Assembly: GCA_009746045.1 (NCBI GenBank)
Contig: RPFO01000041.1
Coordinates: 5,765,323 to 5,829,322 of the forward strand
Source: Mesostigma viride
Lineage: Eukaryota; Streptophyta; Mesostigmatophyceae; Mesostigmatales; Mesostigmataceae
Reading direction: 5' to 3'
DNA length: 64,000 nucleotides
The notes below the pieces were generated by a model. That model made no database searches. It was not told where the DNA came from and was given only the letters and a program-made list of their open reading frames with translations. Of this stretch, positions 52,088 through 62,486 are shown one piece after another. The stretch's first letter is position 1, and every line of letters begins with the position of its first letter. A program made the position numbers and the translations under genes.

Positions 52088-53609
52088 TCTGAGGCAACCC
52101 CTACACACCTTAATTCACCCAGGGGGGAGGCCAGGTGCTCCAATGCAGATTTTATATCTGGGCAACAAGAGGGTGATCTCCAGGTTCAGGGTGGCCCCAG
52201 GTCACCTGGAGAGGTACAGGTTCCTATGAAGACGTCCTTGACAGCTGATGCAGCTGTAAGTATGTCTGACCCTATGCATCCTCGTGCTGGGCACGCGGGT
52301 GGACCTCTCATTTTGAGAGAAACCAATGTACAACCACAGAGGGGTGTGAAGGCCTCTGGTGGTATGCATGTGGTCCCTGCTGGCGGTCCAGGTGTTGGGC
52401 ATGAGCAGGGTGACTCAGGCTCTGAGTCAGAACAGGATGGAAGTCAGCATGGTGATGCTGGACAACCTGACAGCACAGTCCTGACTGTGCCAGGGACTGC
52501 TTCCTCTGTGTACCAGGAGTTGGGTGCCCGAATCCACAACATGTTTGGGCATGCCACTTCTCTGTCAAACAACTTTGCCTTCCGTATGGGCAGGGCACCC
52601 CTTCTTAAGGCGTGTCAGCAAGCTGCCTCACGGTGTAAGTGCCAGTTGTCCTCCAACAAGCCCAGGAAATCACATGCCAAAGCTCTACCTCAGAGCATTG
52701 GTGATCTGCAGTGTGATATCCAACACATCAGGGGCATGCAACTGTTGGTGTGCGTGGACAGGTACACGAAATACAAGGTGTTGGAGCATTTACCTTCTAT
52801 GAAGAACAGGTACTTGCTGGCTGCCCTGCAGAATGTAAGAGCCAAGTTTCCTACCACAAGGATCCAGGTGGACATGCAGTTTCAGCATCTCAAGGGTGAT
52901 CCTACCCTTCCTGAGTTGCTGGTTACACCTAGGGAGGCTCATGGGCAGCAGGGTGCTATCGAGAGGGCAATCCAGGAGGTCAAGAAATTGATCATCTCTG
53001 AAGACTGGGTACCCTTGTCTGCACCTGCACTTGTCAGGAGTGCATGGCTGAGGAACGTGGAGCAGCAGCTGAACAGCAGGGTTAACTTCTACTATGATGG
53101 AGTTGCTGTCAGCCCAATGGGTCTATATCATGGCCTGTGCCCACCACATGTGCTGGAGGGCTGGAAACATGCTGCACATGTCACCTTTGCCAAGCTGAGG
53201 GAGAAGGACCGGGGTTGGAAGATGCTGGAGCCACAAGTGGGTCAGAAGGTCCTAGCTTGGAAGGAACCTAGCCTTTATGGCAAACGTGGTAGCTGGAGTC
53301 CTGGGGTGGTTACCCAGGTTGATGAAGCTAGCCACGCATGCTTGGTCAGCATGGAGGACGAACCAAAGCATGTGCACCGGCTGAGTTGGTCATATGTCAA
53401 GCCTAACCTGATGAATGAGGGCAGTCAGGCACAAGGCTCACAGGATCTGCAGGATTTTCAGGTCCCAAGTGACATCACTGACGCAACGACCACATCTGTT
53501 GCAGGGGAATCTGTCAGCCCTGGCCAGGTTGCAGAGGTACTTGTTGAACAGGCTGCAAGGTCAACAGCTGGGGAGTCAACTGTCAAGCCCAAGGCACTAA
53601 CCAAGATCT
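52085..53609 (+). pseudogene. pol: pol of copy A, truncated after integrase
   Basis: Open from the UGA through the integrase zinc finger, catalytic core and C-terminal domain, and through the linker to KALTK, then joins foreign DNA at about 53609. The protease-like, RT and RNase H domains are missing. The remaining frame has no internal stop. Confidence 0.92.
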
Positions 53610-53800
53610 CGTGGCGGGCCGCGGGGATCTTCTAGAAGTTTCCTTCCGGCGCGACGCCATCCGTTTTCGTCCAATGGGAACGCACGGGAATCGAGGCCGG
53701 TCCGCGTAGAAAGTGCGTGGTCCCCTCGGACTTGGCCATCTCACTCACGCATCCCTCGCTATCGTCTATCTCGGCAATCTTCCTTGCTTCCTTTCTGGCT
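53610..53800 (+). promoter_or_regulatory. probable promoter/leader of the zinc-ribbon ORF
   Basis: Contains TTCTAGAA (53630-53637) near GGCGCGACG, resembling the modules at 46941-47155. The ATG is at 53801. Confidence 0.45.
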
Positions 53801-54156
53801 ATGGCTTCCTCCGCCCGTTTCCTGTCTTGCAACAAGTGCAACCGGGTGTTCCCCGAGTCCCATTTCGTGTCCGCCCGCTTGGCGAACGGGTTCACGCTGG
53901 CGTGCCTTTCTTGCCGCGAAACTCAGAACAAGCAGGCCCGCCTTCGCAAGGCCCGCGCGAAGGAGATGCAGCGGGACGAGGAGGAGGACTACGAGAACGT
54001 GCCCTCCTTCAGCTACAGCTCCTCCGAGGGCGGCTCCTCCGAGATTTCCTCGCCTTCCTCTGTTCACGCCGCTGCCTCCGCCGAGGCCGTTTCCGAGTCG
54101 TCTTCTGACGCGCCTCCCTTCTCCTCGCACTCCGTGCGCCCCTTGCATGCCGGCTC
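53801..54156 (+). pseudogene. zinc-ribbon protein, 3' end cut by copy B LTR
   Basis: ATG in GCTATGGCTTCC opens MASSARFLSCNKC. The zinc site is CNKC and CLSC, about 25 residues apart with FPESHF between, the pattern also seen at 50-334. A charged helix (KARAKEMQRDEEED) and a Ser/Glu-rich tail follow. The frame runs into the LTR at 54157 directly after GGCTC, the duplication shared with 49441-49445. It is probably part of the same original locus as the ORF at 48902-49445. Confidence 0.65.
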
Positions 54157-54773
54157 AGTTGTAAGAGTGAGAATGCCACGAATTCCGCCATGGTTCTTGC
54201 AGGAAGTTGCCTTTATTAATAACAAGGAAACACAGACGTAAGTCACGTCACTTCCAAGACTGCACGCAGCACAGACGACAGGGTCGCAGTGCCAAGAGAA
54301 CGTGCACGCAAGAACTAGCGTCCCGGTGTGACCAAGTCACTCATATAGCTTACTAGGGACGCGTCCAAGTATTCAGCTGCACTGTCACAGCTGAACTGTC
54401 AATCAATTGATTACACAGACTCTGGCACGCCTTTGGCGCGCAGATCTATCAATTGTCCATACGGCTAGTCCTGTGGACCTATCCGTACACTAGTCAGCAT
54501 CAATTGTCTCATAGGTCCTGGCGCGCTACAGTGCGCCTACCTATCAATTGACCATCAAGTCCTGTACAAGTCCTGTCAACGTCCTGCGGACTATCAAAGT
54601 GACACTTGTACATCCTGTGTCCGTACGCGCCCACAGTGGCGCGCCGGGTACTGTCGGCACAGCCTAGGAAACGTCATAACTTTTACGTTCCTTAACCAAA
54701 TGAGGCGTTCAAGGTGCCGTTGGAAAGAGCGTAACAATCTCTATCCATCTAACGTAAATCCTTTACGTTAACT
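54157..54773 (-). repeat. 3' LTR of copy B
   Basis: 617 bp; ends in TACAACT at 54157, next to GAGCC on the element strand. Confidence 0.95.
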
Positions 54774-55722
54774 CCAATCCCTTCTTTTCTTTAGGGATCA
54801 CATCCCCTGCCAGGGACCCTTGAAGTAGCTTGAAATGTCCTTCACTCCAGCTTGAAGCTTGAACAGATGTCTTTAATGGCCAATGCCATTCCCCCAGCCC
54901 TTTCTTTTAAGGAACTGGAAAAGAAACAGATCTGCCACAGGGAAAACCATTTCATGAGAAATGGAGAAAACCTATGGAAGTGGCATTACAGAGTACCACC
55001 AGATATTAGAAGCACACAAAATTAAATACATACAGGTTAATTCTATGAGGTCTTCTCCAGGAATTAATCCCATCACCTCGGTAGAGCCTCCAGTACAATG
55101 ACCTTCTGGCGGTGAGTTACATTAATCCCAGATACTAATCCCATAAAACCCAGTACATATTCAATATAAGTACAATAAATCCATGACAATTAAAATACCA
55201 CTTGACAAAGTAAGGCGTATTACAATAGTTTGCCTGTCATTCTCTCAACAGGGGTCTATTGGCGCCCGTCTTACGGCGCCCGTCTACTTGCCAGATGGTA
55301 AACTGCCACAGCAAACAAATGACAAAATGAAACACATAGGCAACAATTAAATCCTGCCCTGGGGAACTAGGGAAGTCTGAACAGGCAAACACCTGAACAG
55401 GCCAGCTTGTAGAAACATAATACCAGGGAATCGAACCCCGCCCTATAAACCCCAGAATAAAGGTTCCCAGACCATTGTGAGAAGTATGTACAAATATACA
55501 TTTCTTTTAAAATAGAATACATGGTCTGTAATGGACCTGTCAACCTTGTGTAGTCAACAGCATGAACCCCAGCCAAAACCTGGCTGTATCCTGATTAAAA
55601 TCAGAGTGAGTGTACCATGGTCCATGAGCCTTAGTACAGACTAAAATACAGGTATTATGCCAGTCACAATGCTGACACTACCACACAATCTGCTCTCCAA
55701 TGCCCTATAACCATGCACCAGC
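54774..55722 (-). mobile_element. 3' non-coding region of copy B
   Basis: Matches the region after pol in copies C, D and E. A purine tract (AAAGAAAAGAAGGGATTGG) adjoins the 3' LTR. Confidence 0.88.
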
Positions 55723-58700
55723 TTAGACAGCTTGCTGAGATGGGTCCATCAGAGACTGAAGAACCTTGTATTGCACTGCTGCCTTCTGCACTAGCTTGGT
55801 CAAAGCATCAGCAGGATTGTCAACCCCAGGGATATGCTCAATATTGGCCAAGGAGGACAACTCCTTAAGAAGGAGATAATCCAAGTCCCTACTTCTGGCC
55901 ATCTGCCTGTGCACAAACTGCACCATCCCCATGGAGTCTGTTTTTAGAAGAGTGGTAACCTGAAGTGGCCAAGGAGTGTTAGAAGTCATCTGATGAAGCA
56001 ACTCCTTCAGATAAAGGCTTGTGTGAATGCCTTCACAAATAGCCCTGCATTCTGCCACATCACTGCTGACAGCCACCCGTTTGTGCAGGCGACTAAACCA
56101 GCTCACCAAACTCCCCAGGCCTTCCTGTCTGAGCACAAAGAGCCCTGCAGCCCTGCCCCTGACCTTGGAGACCTGCCTGCTGTCCATTGAGCTATCCACA
56201 TACAGCTCCATGCAAATGGGTTGTGATAAATCCACTGCAGACAACAGAATGCCAGATGAAGCCCTGACCTGATCAGCCACCTTGGCAGACCCTAGCTCCA
56301 CCAGCATGTCATCAGGCAACCTGGCTATGACCATAAGGTCTGGCCTGGAAATGCCTGCCACCCAAGCAACCATGCCCCTCACCATGGGACACAGTGCCTG
56401 TGTGATGGTTGGAGGAAGCTTGCTAATGAGGGTCTCTTGATAGTCATTGCCCCCCACCAGCAGCATACGCCACTCCCCTCCCTTCTTCACCAGTGTGGCC
56501 TCCATGCCCACAAACAGCAGAGGCTCATTCTCCACCTGCCATTGCTCCCTACCCAGAGGAAACTTGGACTTAATGATGGAGATCAGCTCCTTAAGCCACG
56601 ACGTGGGAGCTATCAGATGTAGGTCATCCCCGTGCAGCGAAGCATACACTGGCAGGCCTTCCCATTGCCCCAGAAACAGACAGGGGTCTACAGGAGAGAC
56701 CTTCAAGTTGCAATGCTCCTTCAGGAAACGGTTGAGAGTCTCCCTCCAGATTATTGGACTTGACCTCAGGCCCTCCAGGCCCTTGAGGATTTTAAGGAAC
56801 TCCGTGTGGATGTCCCTTTTCCATACAGCAGGCACCCTAACATAGAAAGGCGTCTTGCCCTCCCACTTTTCCTGTGCCACATCTGCATCACCCTCCAGAA
56901 ATGCCCTCTTGAAGTCTATCACCACTGAGCCATAGTCCAAGCCCTTGTTGAGAAGGCCTAGAAAGACACACAGCAGCAGCCTCCAAGTATCATGCAGCAT
57001 GCCAGGGGTATACAACTCCTCAGCAGTGCACTCACCAGTACCCTTGAACTCATTCAGCACTGGCCTGACATGTGGTACCTTGACCCCGTCCACCTCCTTC
57101 ATCTTGATGACAAACTTGAGCTTGAGTAGACGTCGTGCAGGAGGCAGGTCATTGACAGGTTCCACGCATTTCTTGGAGATCCAGTCCTCCCCAGATTTAA
57201 TCAGACCCAGTGTGACCTGGGGACACATAATGGGAGAGGACATGAGCTTCACCAGGCCTTGGTAGTTGATAGGGCTGTGTCCAGCAAGTGAGTGAGGACC
57301 AATGCCCAAACTGCTTGGATGACTAGCAGCTGGCAGTATGAGGTCATCAACCAAGGGCTCCTGCCCCTGGCACACTTGCACACGCTTAACCGTCCTGGTT
57401 ACTGCACGTGATAGGTGAGTGGTCCTGAAATTAATCAGTGGGACCTGACCAGCCCCTTCCTTAGTCAGGAGAGAGGACGTGATCACTACCCCATCCTGGC
57501 ATAGGAAATTCTGCCCCAGAAGAGCAGGTCCTTGATAGCCCTCCAAGACACAAAAAGCAGTGTCCTGTCCAAGGATAGGAATGAATACCTCACCCAGTAC
57601 CTTCACGTGTACCCCGCCACTGAAGTCAGACACAAACTGATAGCTGGGTTCAGACATGCTGTACCCTGCTGCAGCCCTGGTCCCAATAATGGAGACCTGA
57701 GAATTAGTGTCTACCTCTAAGGCAGTGTCCAGCCCCAGATTGCCATGCCACCTGAGCTTGGCTACCTTGGGCTGCTTCTTGGCCCTTTGTAGAGCCCCAA
57801 TCAATCCAGCCAAACTTGTCCCCCTGGGCTTGGTTAGTGCCTTGGGCTTGACAGTTGACTCCCCAGCTGTTGACCTTGCAGCCTGTTCAACAAGTACCTC
57901 TGCAACCTGGCCAGGGCTGACAGATTCCCCTGCAACAGATGTGGTCGTTGCGTCAGTGATGTCACCTGGGACCTGAAAATCCTGCAGATCCTGTGAGCCT
58001 TGTGCCTGACTGCCCTCATTCATCAGGTTAGGCTTGACATATGACCAACTCAGCCGGTGTACATGCTTTGGTTCGTCCTCCATGCTGACCAAGCATGCGT
58101 GGCTAGCTTCATCAACCTGGGTAACCACCCCAGGACTCCAGCTACCACGTTTGCCATAAAGGCTAGGTTCCTTCCAAGCTAGGACCTTCTGACCCACTTG
58201 TGGCTCCAGCATCTTCCAACCCCGGTCCTTCTCCCTCAGCTTGGCAAAGGTGACATGTGCAGCATGTTTCCAGCCCTCCAGCACATGTGGTGGGCACAGG
58301 CCATGATATAGACCCATTGGGCTGACAGCAACTCCATCATAGTAGAAGTTAACCCTGCTGTTCAGCTGCTGCTCCACGTTCCTCAGCCATGCACTCCTGA
58401 CAAGTGCAGGTGCAGACAAGGGTACCCAGTCTTCAGAGATGATCAATTTCTTGACCTCCTGGATTGCCCTCTCGATAGCACCCTGCTGCCCATGAGCCTC
58501 CCTAGGTGTAACCAGCAACTCAGGAAGGGTAGGATCACCCTTGAGATGCTGAAACTGCATGTCCACCTGGATCCTTGTGGTAGGAAACTTGGCTCTTACA
58601 TTCTGCAGGGCAGCCAGCAAGTACCTGTTCTTCATAGAAGGTAAATGCTCCAGCACCTTGTATTTCGTGTACCTGTCCACGCACACCAACAGTTGCATGC

Positions 58701-59349
58701 CCCTGATGTGTTGGATATCACACTGCAGATCACCAATGCTCTGAGGTAGAGCTTTGGCATGTGATTTCCTGGGCTTGTTGGAGGACAACTGGCACTTACA
58801 CCGTGAGGCAGCTTGCTGACACGCCTTAAGAAGGGGTGCCCTGCCCATACGGAAGGCAAAGTTGTTTGACAGAGAAGTGGCATGCCCAAACATGTTGTGG
58901 ATTCGGGCACCCAACTCCTGGTACACAGAGGAAGCAGTCCCTGGCACAGTCAGGACTGTGCTGTCAGGTTGTCCAGCATCACCATGCTGACTTCCATCCT
59001 GTTCTGACTCAGAGCCTGAGTCACCCTGCTCATGCCCAACACCTGGACCGCCAGCAGGGACCACATGCATACCACCAGAGGCCTTCACACCCCTCTGTGG
59101 TTGTACATTGGTTTCTCTCAAAATGAGAGGTCCACCCTCGTGCCCAGCACGAGGATGCATAGGGTCAGACATACTTACAGCTGCATCAGCTGTCAAGGAC
59201 GTCTTCATAGGAACCTGTACCTCTCCAGGTGACCTGGGGCCACACTGAACCTGGAGATCACCCTCTTGTTGCCCAGATATAAAATCTGCATTGGAGCACC
59301 TGGCCTCCCCCTTGGGTGAATTAAGGTGTGTAGGGGTTGCCTCAGACAG
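55723..59349 (-). CDS. pol: Pol polyprotein (integrase, protease-like, RT, RNase H), intact
   Basis: The only uninterrupted pol, 1161 codons from the first ATG (59208) plus a 47-codon in-frame leader reaching back to the gag UGA. Residues counted from that ATG. Integrase: zinc finger H104, H109, C130, C137/C139; acidic triad D164, D216, E246 (LQCDIQHI, IQVDMQ, QQGAIER), D-to-E spacing only 29; C-terminal SWSPGVV near 356-362. Protease-like: VDTNSQVSIIG (D500) and GPALLGQNFL (560-569), with Asn where retropepsins have Gly. RT: VVIDFKRAFLEGD (D765), HGDDLHL (D861, D862). RNase H: YVDSSMDS (D1005), E1053, D1091 and NPADALTK (D1134). RT and RNase H are copia-like, but integrase precedes protease, which I do not know from copia or gypsy elements. 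With a matching intact Gag this could have been active. Confidence 0.95.
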   Translation of the reverse strand: MSEATPTHLNSPKGEARCSNADFISGQQEGDLQVQCGPRSPGEVQVPMKTSLTADAAVSMSDPMHPRAGHEGGPLILRETNVQPQRGVKASGGMHVVPAGGPGVGHEQGDSGSESEQDGSQHGDAGQPDSTVLTVPGTASSVYQELGARIHNMFGHATSLSNNFAFRMGRAPLLKACQQAASRCKCQLSSNKPRKSHAKALPQSIGDLQCDIQHIRGMQLLVCVDRYTKYKVLEHLPSMKNRYLLAALQNVRAKFPTTRIQVDMQFQHLKGDPTLPELLVTPREAHGQQGAIERAIQEVKKLIISEDWVPLSAPALVRSAWLRNVEQQLNSRVNFYYDGVAVSPMGLYHGLCPPHVLEGWKHAAHVTFAKLREKDRGWKMLEPQVGQKVLAWKEPSLYGKRGSWSPGVVTQVDEASHACLVSMEDEPKHVHRLSWSYVKPNLMNEGSQAQGSQDLQDFQVPGDITDATTTSVAGESVSPGQVAEVLVEQAARSTAGESTVKPKALTKPRGTSLAGLIGALQRAKKQPKVAKLRWHGNLGLDTALEVDTNSQVSIIGTRAAAGYSMSEPSYQFVSDFSGGVHVKVLGEVFIPILGQDTAFCVLEGYQGPALLGQNFLCQDGVVITSSLLTKEGAGQVPLINFRTTHLSRAVTRTVKRVQVCQGQEPLVDDLILPAASHPSSLGIGPHSLAGHSPINYQGLVKLMSSPIMCPQVTLGLIKSGEDWISKKCVEPVNDLPPARRLLKLKFVIKMKEVDGVKVPHVRPVLNEFKGTGECTAEELYTPGMLHDTWRLLLCVFLGLLNKGLDYGSVVIDFKRAFLEGDADVAQEKWEGKTPFYVRVPAVWKRDIHTEFLKILKGLEGLRSSPIIWRETLNRFLKEHCNLKVSPVDPCLFLGQWEGLPVYASLHGDDLHLIAPTSWLKELISIIKSKFPLGREQWQVENEPLLFVGMEATLVKKGGEWRMLLVGGNDYQETLISKLPPTITQALCPMVRGMVAWVAGISRPDLMVIARLPDDMLVELGSAKVADQVRASSGILLSAVDLSQPICMELYVDSSMDSRQVSKVRGRAAGLFVLRQEGLGSLVSWFSRLHKRVAVSSDVAECRAICEGIHTSLYLKELLHQMTSNTPWPLQVTTLLKTDSMGMVQFVHRQMARSRDLDYLLLKELSSLANIEHIPGVDNPADALTKLVQKAAVQYKVLQSLMDPSQQAV

Positions 59350-60464
59350 TCACTGCTCCTTGTTGTCTTCTTGCTGACTGCCCTTTGAAGGCTGGCCTGC
59401 CTGGGACTTGTTGTTGTTCTTCTTGTTGTTGTTGTTATTCTTGTTGCTGCCCTGGCCCTGGGACTTCTTGAAGCTGGGACACTCCTTCTTGATGTGCCCC
59501 CACCCCTTGCACAGGTAGCATTGTATCTTGGACTTGCCCTGGCCACTGCCCCCATTGTCAGACGCGTTGCCCTGCTTGGGCTGACCACCCACCCGCCTGA
59601 ACACCGACTTGGAGTGTGACCTCCTGTCAGAATCAGGTGAATGATCTCCCTTGCGCTTGTGATGGTTGCCCCTACGCCCTCCTTGGCTTCGGTCAGCCTC
59701 AGACGTCTTGGAGCCACCCTGGGTACGCCCGCCTGCCTGGGTAGCCTTCACTGCTGGCACTCCACCCTCAAACAGCTCCTCTGCCTCGAGAGCTTGTTTA
59801 ATGATGACCTTGTAGGCCTTCAGGGTAGAGTGTGGGGCACACATGACTTTTAAGGAGCCACGTGTCGCCTTATCCAGCCCAGAAACCTTGAGCCAGTTGG
59901 TTAGGGCTATGTTATCAGCGACATTAAAGCCGTGAGCCCTGCCCTCCTCAACCATCTTACAATAGTTGAGAAAGTTCTGGATCAGGTCCCCCTTGACCTC
60001 CCACCCTTGATACTTGTCCTGCCAATGGATGCCGACCTTCTTCGTTGGTCCTCCAGCAGCTCCTTCAGCTCAGCCACGTACAGTGCCCAGGCCTTATTGG
60101 CCTTTTTGCACTCCCTGGTTAGGTCCTTAATCTGGTCAGTACACTTGCCAAAAGTGCTACTGCCTATCCAGATTTGATAGTAATTTGTACCACCGTACAA
60201 GCTAGGGAACCCTTCCAATCCCTCCACAAACTCTTCAGCCTGCTTAGGCTTGGAGTCTGAGGTTACAGGCTGCAACTGATTGACAATTAAAAGACCCTGT
60301 GTGGTAAGATCAAAGCCATGAATAGCTTGTGCATTATTATTATTGTGAGGAAGGTTGGTAATCTCTCCGGTAAGCCCCACGTCATCTACGTGAGCGGTTC
60401 CACTACCAGCACCCCCATTATTATTCCCACTGGCTGGACCCTTGCTACGGCGTCCCTCAGCCAT
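59350..60464 (-). pseudogene. gag: gag of copy B, one frameshift
   Basis: Starts MAEGRRSKGPASG at 60464. One base is missing in the run encoding QRKKVG (about 60040), so the frame passes to that of 59955-59350. The CCHC knuckle is intact. It ends CAG TGA CTG in phase with pol. Confidence 0.92.
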
Positions 60465-60634
60465 CCTGCACTACCAGCTATTCAAAGAACACCTTAACAA
60501 AGCAGCAGAAAATATGTACAAAATTTTTGTGTCGCCACTGCCGCCTGCGCCGGTGTCGCTGCCGCCCCGCGAATTGCCGCTGAAAATTCGACAAAAAAAA
60601 TGTCGACGAGTACTGCAGAAGAAAATTAGGCCGA

Positions 60635-61345
60635 CTAGTAGTCAAGGCCCCTGAAGTCGCAGTACGTGTATACGAACTCACGATCCTCCATATCCAGCTC
60701 CGGACCTGCACCGGTATGAATTAAAACCGGCGTGCTCCCCGCCGCGTAAGTTGCGACGCGCCGACGCGCGACGAGGCGCAGAGGATGTGTAAAGATCGTC
60801 AATAATTCCCACCCCGCGGGAATCCACTCTCGCACAGAGGCGAGAAATGCCACCAGGTTAATTAAAACCTGGCGCTCGCGACTGCGTACGCCGCGAGTGA
60901 GCAGCGATAACAGCGCGAGATCCTGAAACAAATTTGTTGACACCGCCGGCGCGCCCCCCGTGCGTAGCGATGCCCAGTTTTGCAGGTTTCTCTGGTAACC
61001 GGTGAGTGAAGAGAGGACGTTGTCCAACTCCTCAATGGCAGTCGTGACTTCGGTCACCGACCGCAAACCTCCCCGCACCTGGACCGTAAATGTCGATAAA
61101 ATGTTTCGAATCTGGTCCAACAGGTTGCGGATTGCCGGCACCAGTGCTGGCAAATCGGGGTCCTCGGGGTTATCCCCGAGCAATGCGTGAGCTGCACGCT
61201 GCTGACGATGAAGCTCGTCGAGCGAGACCGTTACTTCGTCGAGCAATTGCTGCCACGACGGCACCGTCGGTCTTGACGAAGAACCAGCCGGCGGAGCGGC
61301 TATTTCCTCATCGTCCGGAATCCGAAATTCTTCCGAATTTGGCAT
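60635..61345 (-). CDS. ORF0 of copy B, intact
   Basis: 236 aa from ATG 61345 (MPNSEEFRIPDDEE), 25 nt after the LTR, ending YCDFRGLDY at 60635. It is open in full length, as in copy A, with small length differences in the Pro-rich N-terminus and before the acidic tail. 170 nt separate it from gag. That both youngest-looking copies keep it open argues it is needed by the element. Confidence 0.85.
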   Translation of the reverse strand: MPNSEEFRIPDDEEIAAPPAGSSSRPTVPSWQQLLDEVTVSLDELHRQQRAAHALLGDNPEDPDLPALVPAIRNLLDQIRNILSTFTVQVRGGLRSVTEVTTAIEELDNVLSSLTGYQRNLQNWASLRTGGAPAVSTNLFQDLALLSLLTRGVRSRERQVLINLVAFLASVREWIPAGWELLTIFTHPLRLVARRRVATYAAGSTPVLIHTGAGPELDMEDREFVYTYCDFRGLDY

Positions 61346-61369
61346 CTTTTTGACAGAGCGTGTAATACG

Positions 61370-61991
61370 AGTTGTGAGTTGGAGGGTAAGAATGCCACGA
61401 ATTCCGCCATGGTTCTTGCAGGAAGTTGCCTTTATTAACAACAGGAAACACAGACGTAAGTCACGTCACTTCCAAGACTGCACGCAGCACAGACGACAGG
61501 GTCGCAGTGCCAAGAGAACGTGCACGCAAGAACTAGCGTCCCGGTGTGACCAAGTCACTCATATAGCTTACTAGGGACGCGTCCAAGTATTCAGCTGCAC
61601 TGTCACAGCTGAACTGTCAATCAATTGATTACACAGACTCTGGCACGCCTTTGGCGCGCAGATCTATCAATTGTCCATACGGCTAGTCCTGTGGACCTAT
61701 CCGTACACTAGTCAGCATCAATTGTCTCATAGGTCCTGGCGCGCTACAGTGCGCCTACCTATCAATTGACCATCAAGTCCTGTACAAGTCCTGTCAACGT
61801 CCTGCGGACTATCAAAGTGACACTTGTACATCCTGTGTCCGTACGCGCCCACAGTGGCGCGCCGGGTACTGTCGGCACAGCCTAGGAAACGTCATAACTT
61901 TTACGTTCCTTAACCAAATGAGGCGTTCAAGGTGCCGTTGGAAAGAGCGTAACAATCTCTATCCATCTAACGTAAATCCTTTACGTTAACT
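61370..61991 (-). repeat. 5' LTR of copy B
   Basis: 622 bp; AGTTAACG at 61991 to AACT at 61370. Flanked outside by GATACGAGG, the interior of the KilA-N-like gene. Confidence 0.95.
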
Positions 61992-62486
61992 GATACGAGG
62001 GGTCTCGGCCAGAGCGCAACGAGACAACGGGACGAAGTCCTCGCCGGTTTTGTCACGATATCTATCATGGAGGTCCTGGATGAGACTAGGGTCTGCGTCG
62101 AGGTACCTCTCCAGCAACACGGTGATGGCGCGGCGACAAACGGCGGCCTTTCTGCCTGGCAGCAACTGAATGATGGTCAAGATCCCAGCTCGGTCCGTGA
62201 CCGGAGTCTCTCGCTGCCCGGCCCCGGGGAATTTGAAGTTTACACAGAGAGAGTAAACCTCTGGGTGGACTTTGCAAAGCCTTGCAAACGTGTTATTGGC
62301 GTGGATACCGGCGTTCTTAGTGAACGCCCCGTCATCAGTCATGAACATCATCACCTTGATTACGTCGATGACCGATATCTGGCCATTTACGTTCACGCGA
62401 ATCTTCCCCTCGAACGGGTCCTGCTCGTCGTCATGGAAAGGACGAGAGGGGCAGAGGTAACTCTGCATGATCTTGTTCGCCTCCAT
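61992..62486 (-). pseudogene. KilA-N/BRO-like protein, 3' end cut by copy B
   Basis: The ATG at 62486 lies in GCCATGGAGG. 165 codons remain before the LTR cuts the frame at TPRI. The N-terminal part has ISVIDVIKVMMFMT followed by FARLCKVHPEV, and the second half has RAGILTIIQLLPGRKAAVCR, here cited in part, then LLERYLDADPSLI. The LPG-R-[KR]-A-A stretch followed by a helix and RYL.x.D.SL is a recurrent pattern in giant-virus proteins with KilA-N/BRO-type N-termini that bind DNA. The frame is open for about 28 codons upstream without an ATG. Assignment rests on the LPGRKAA...RYL pattern and is moderate. Confidence 0.6.

Larger units (their letters stand above)
49446..53609 (+). mobile_element. 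copy A of the copia-like family, 3'-truncated
   Basis: 5' LTR, intact ORF0, intact gag and the first half of pol, ending abruptly in KALTK before non-element DNA. The left flank GAGCC (49441-49445) matches the flank of copy B's 3' LTR, not A's own right end. Confidence 0.93.
54157..61991 (-). mobile_element. copy B of the copia-like family, nearly complete
   Basis: LTR to LTR on the minus strand. Flanks do not match each other: GAGCC follows the 3' LTR but GTATC precedes the 5' LTR. GAGCC pairs instead with copy A's left flank. pol is intact; gag has one frameshift. Confidence 0.95.

Noticed and set aside
54157-61991. Copy B as a simple insertion with its own duplication
   Set aside because: Its flanks are GTATC and GAGCC. 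They do not match, whereas GAGCC matches copy A's left flank; recombination is needed.
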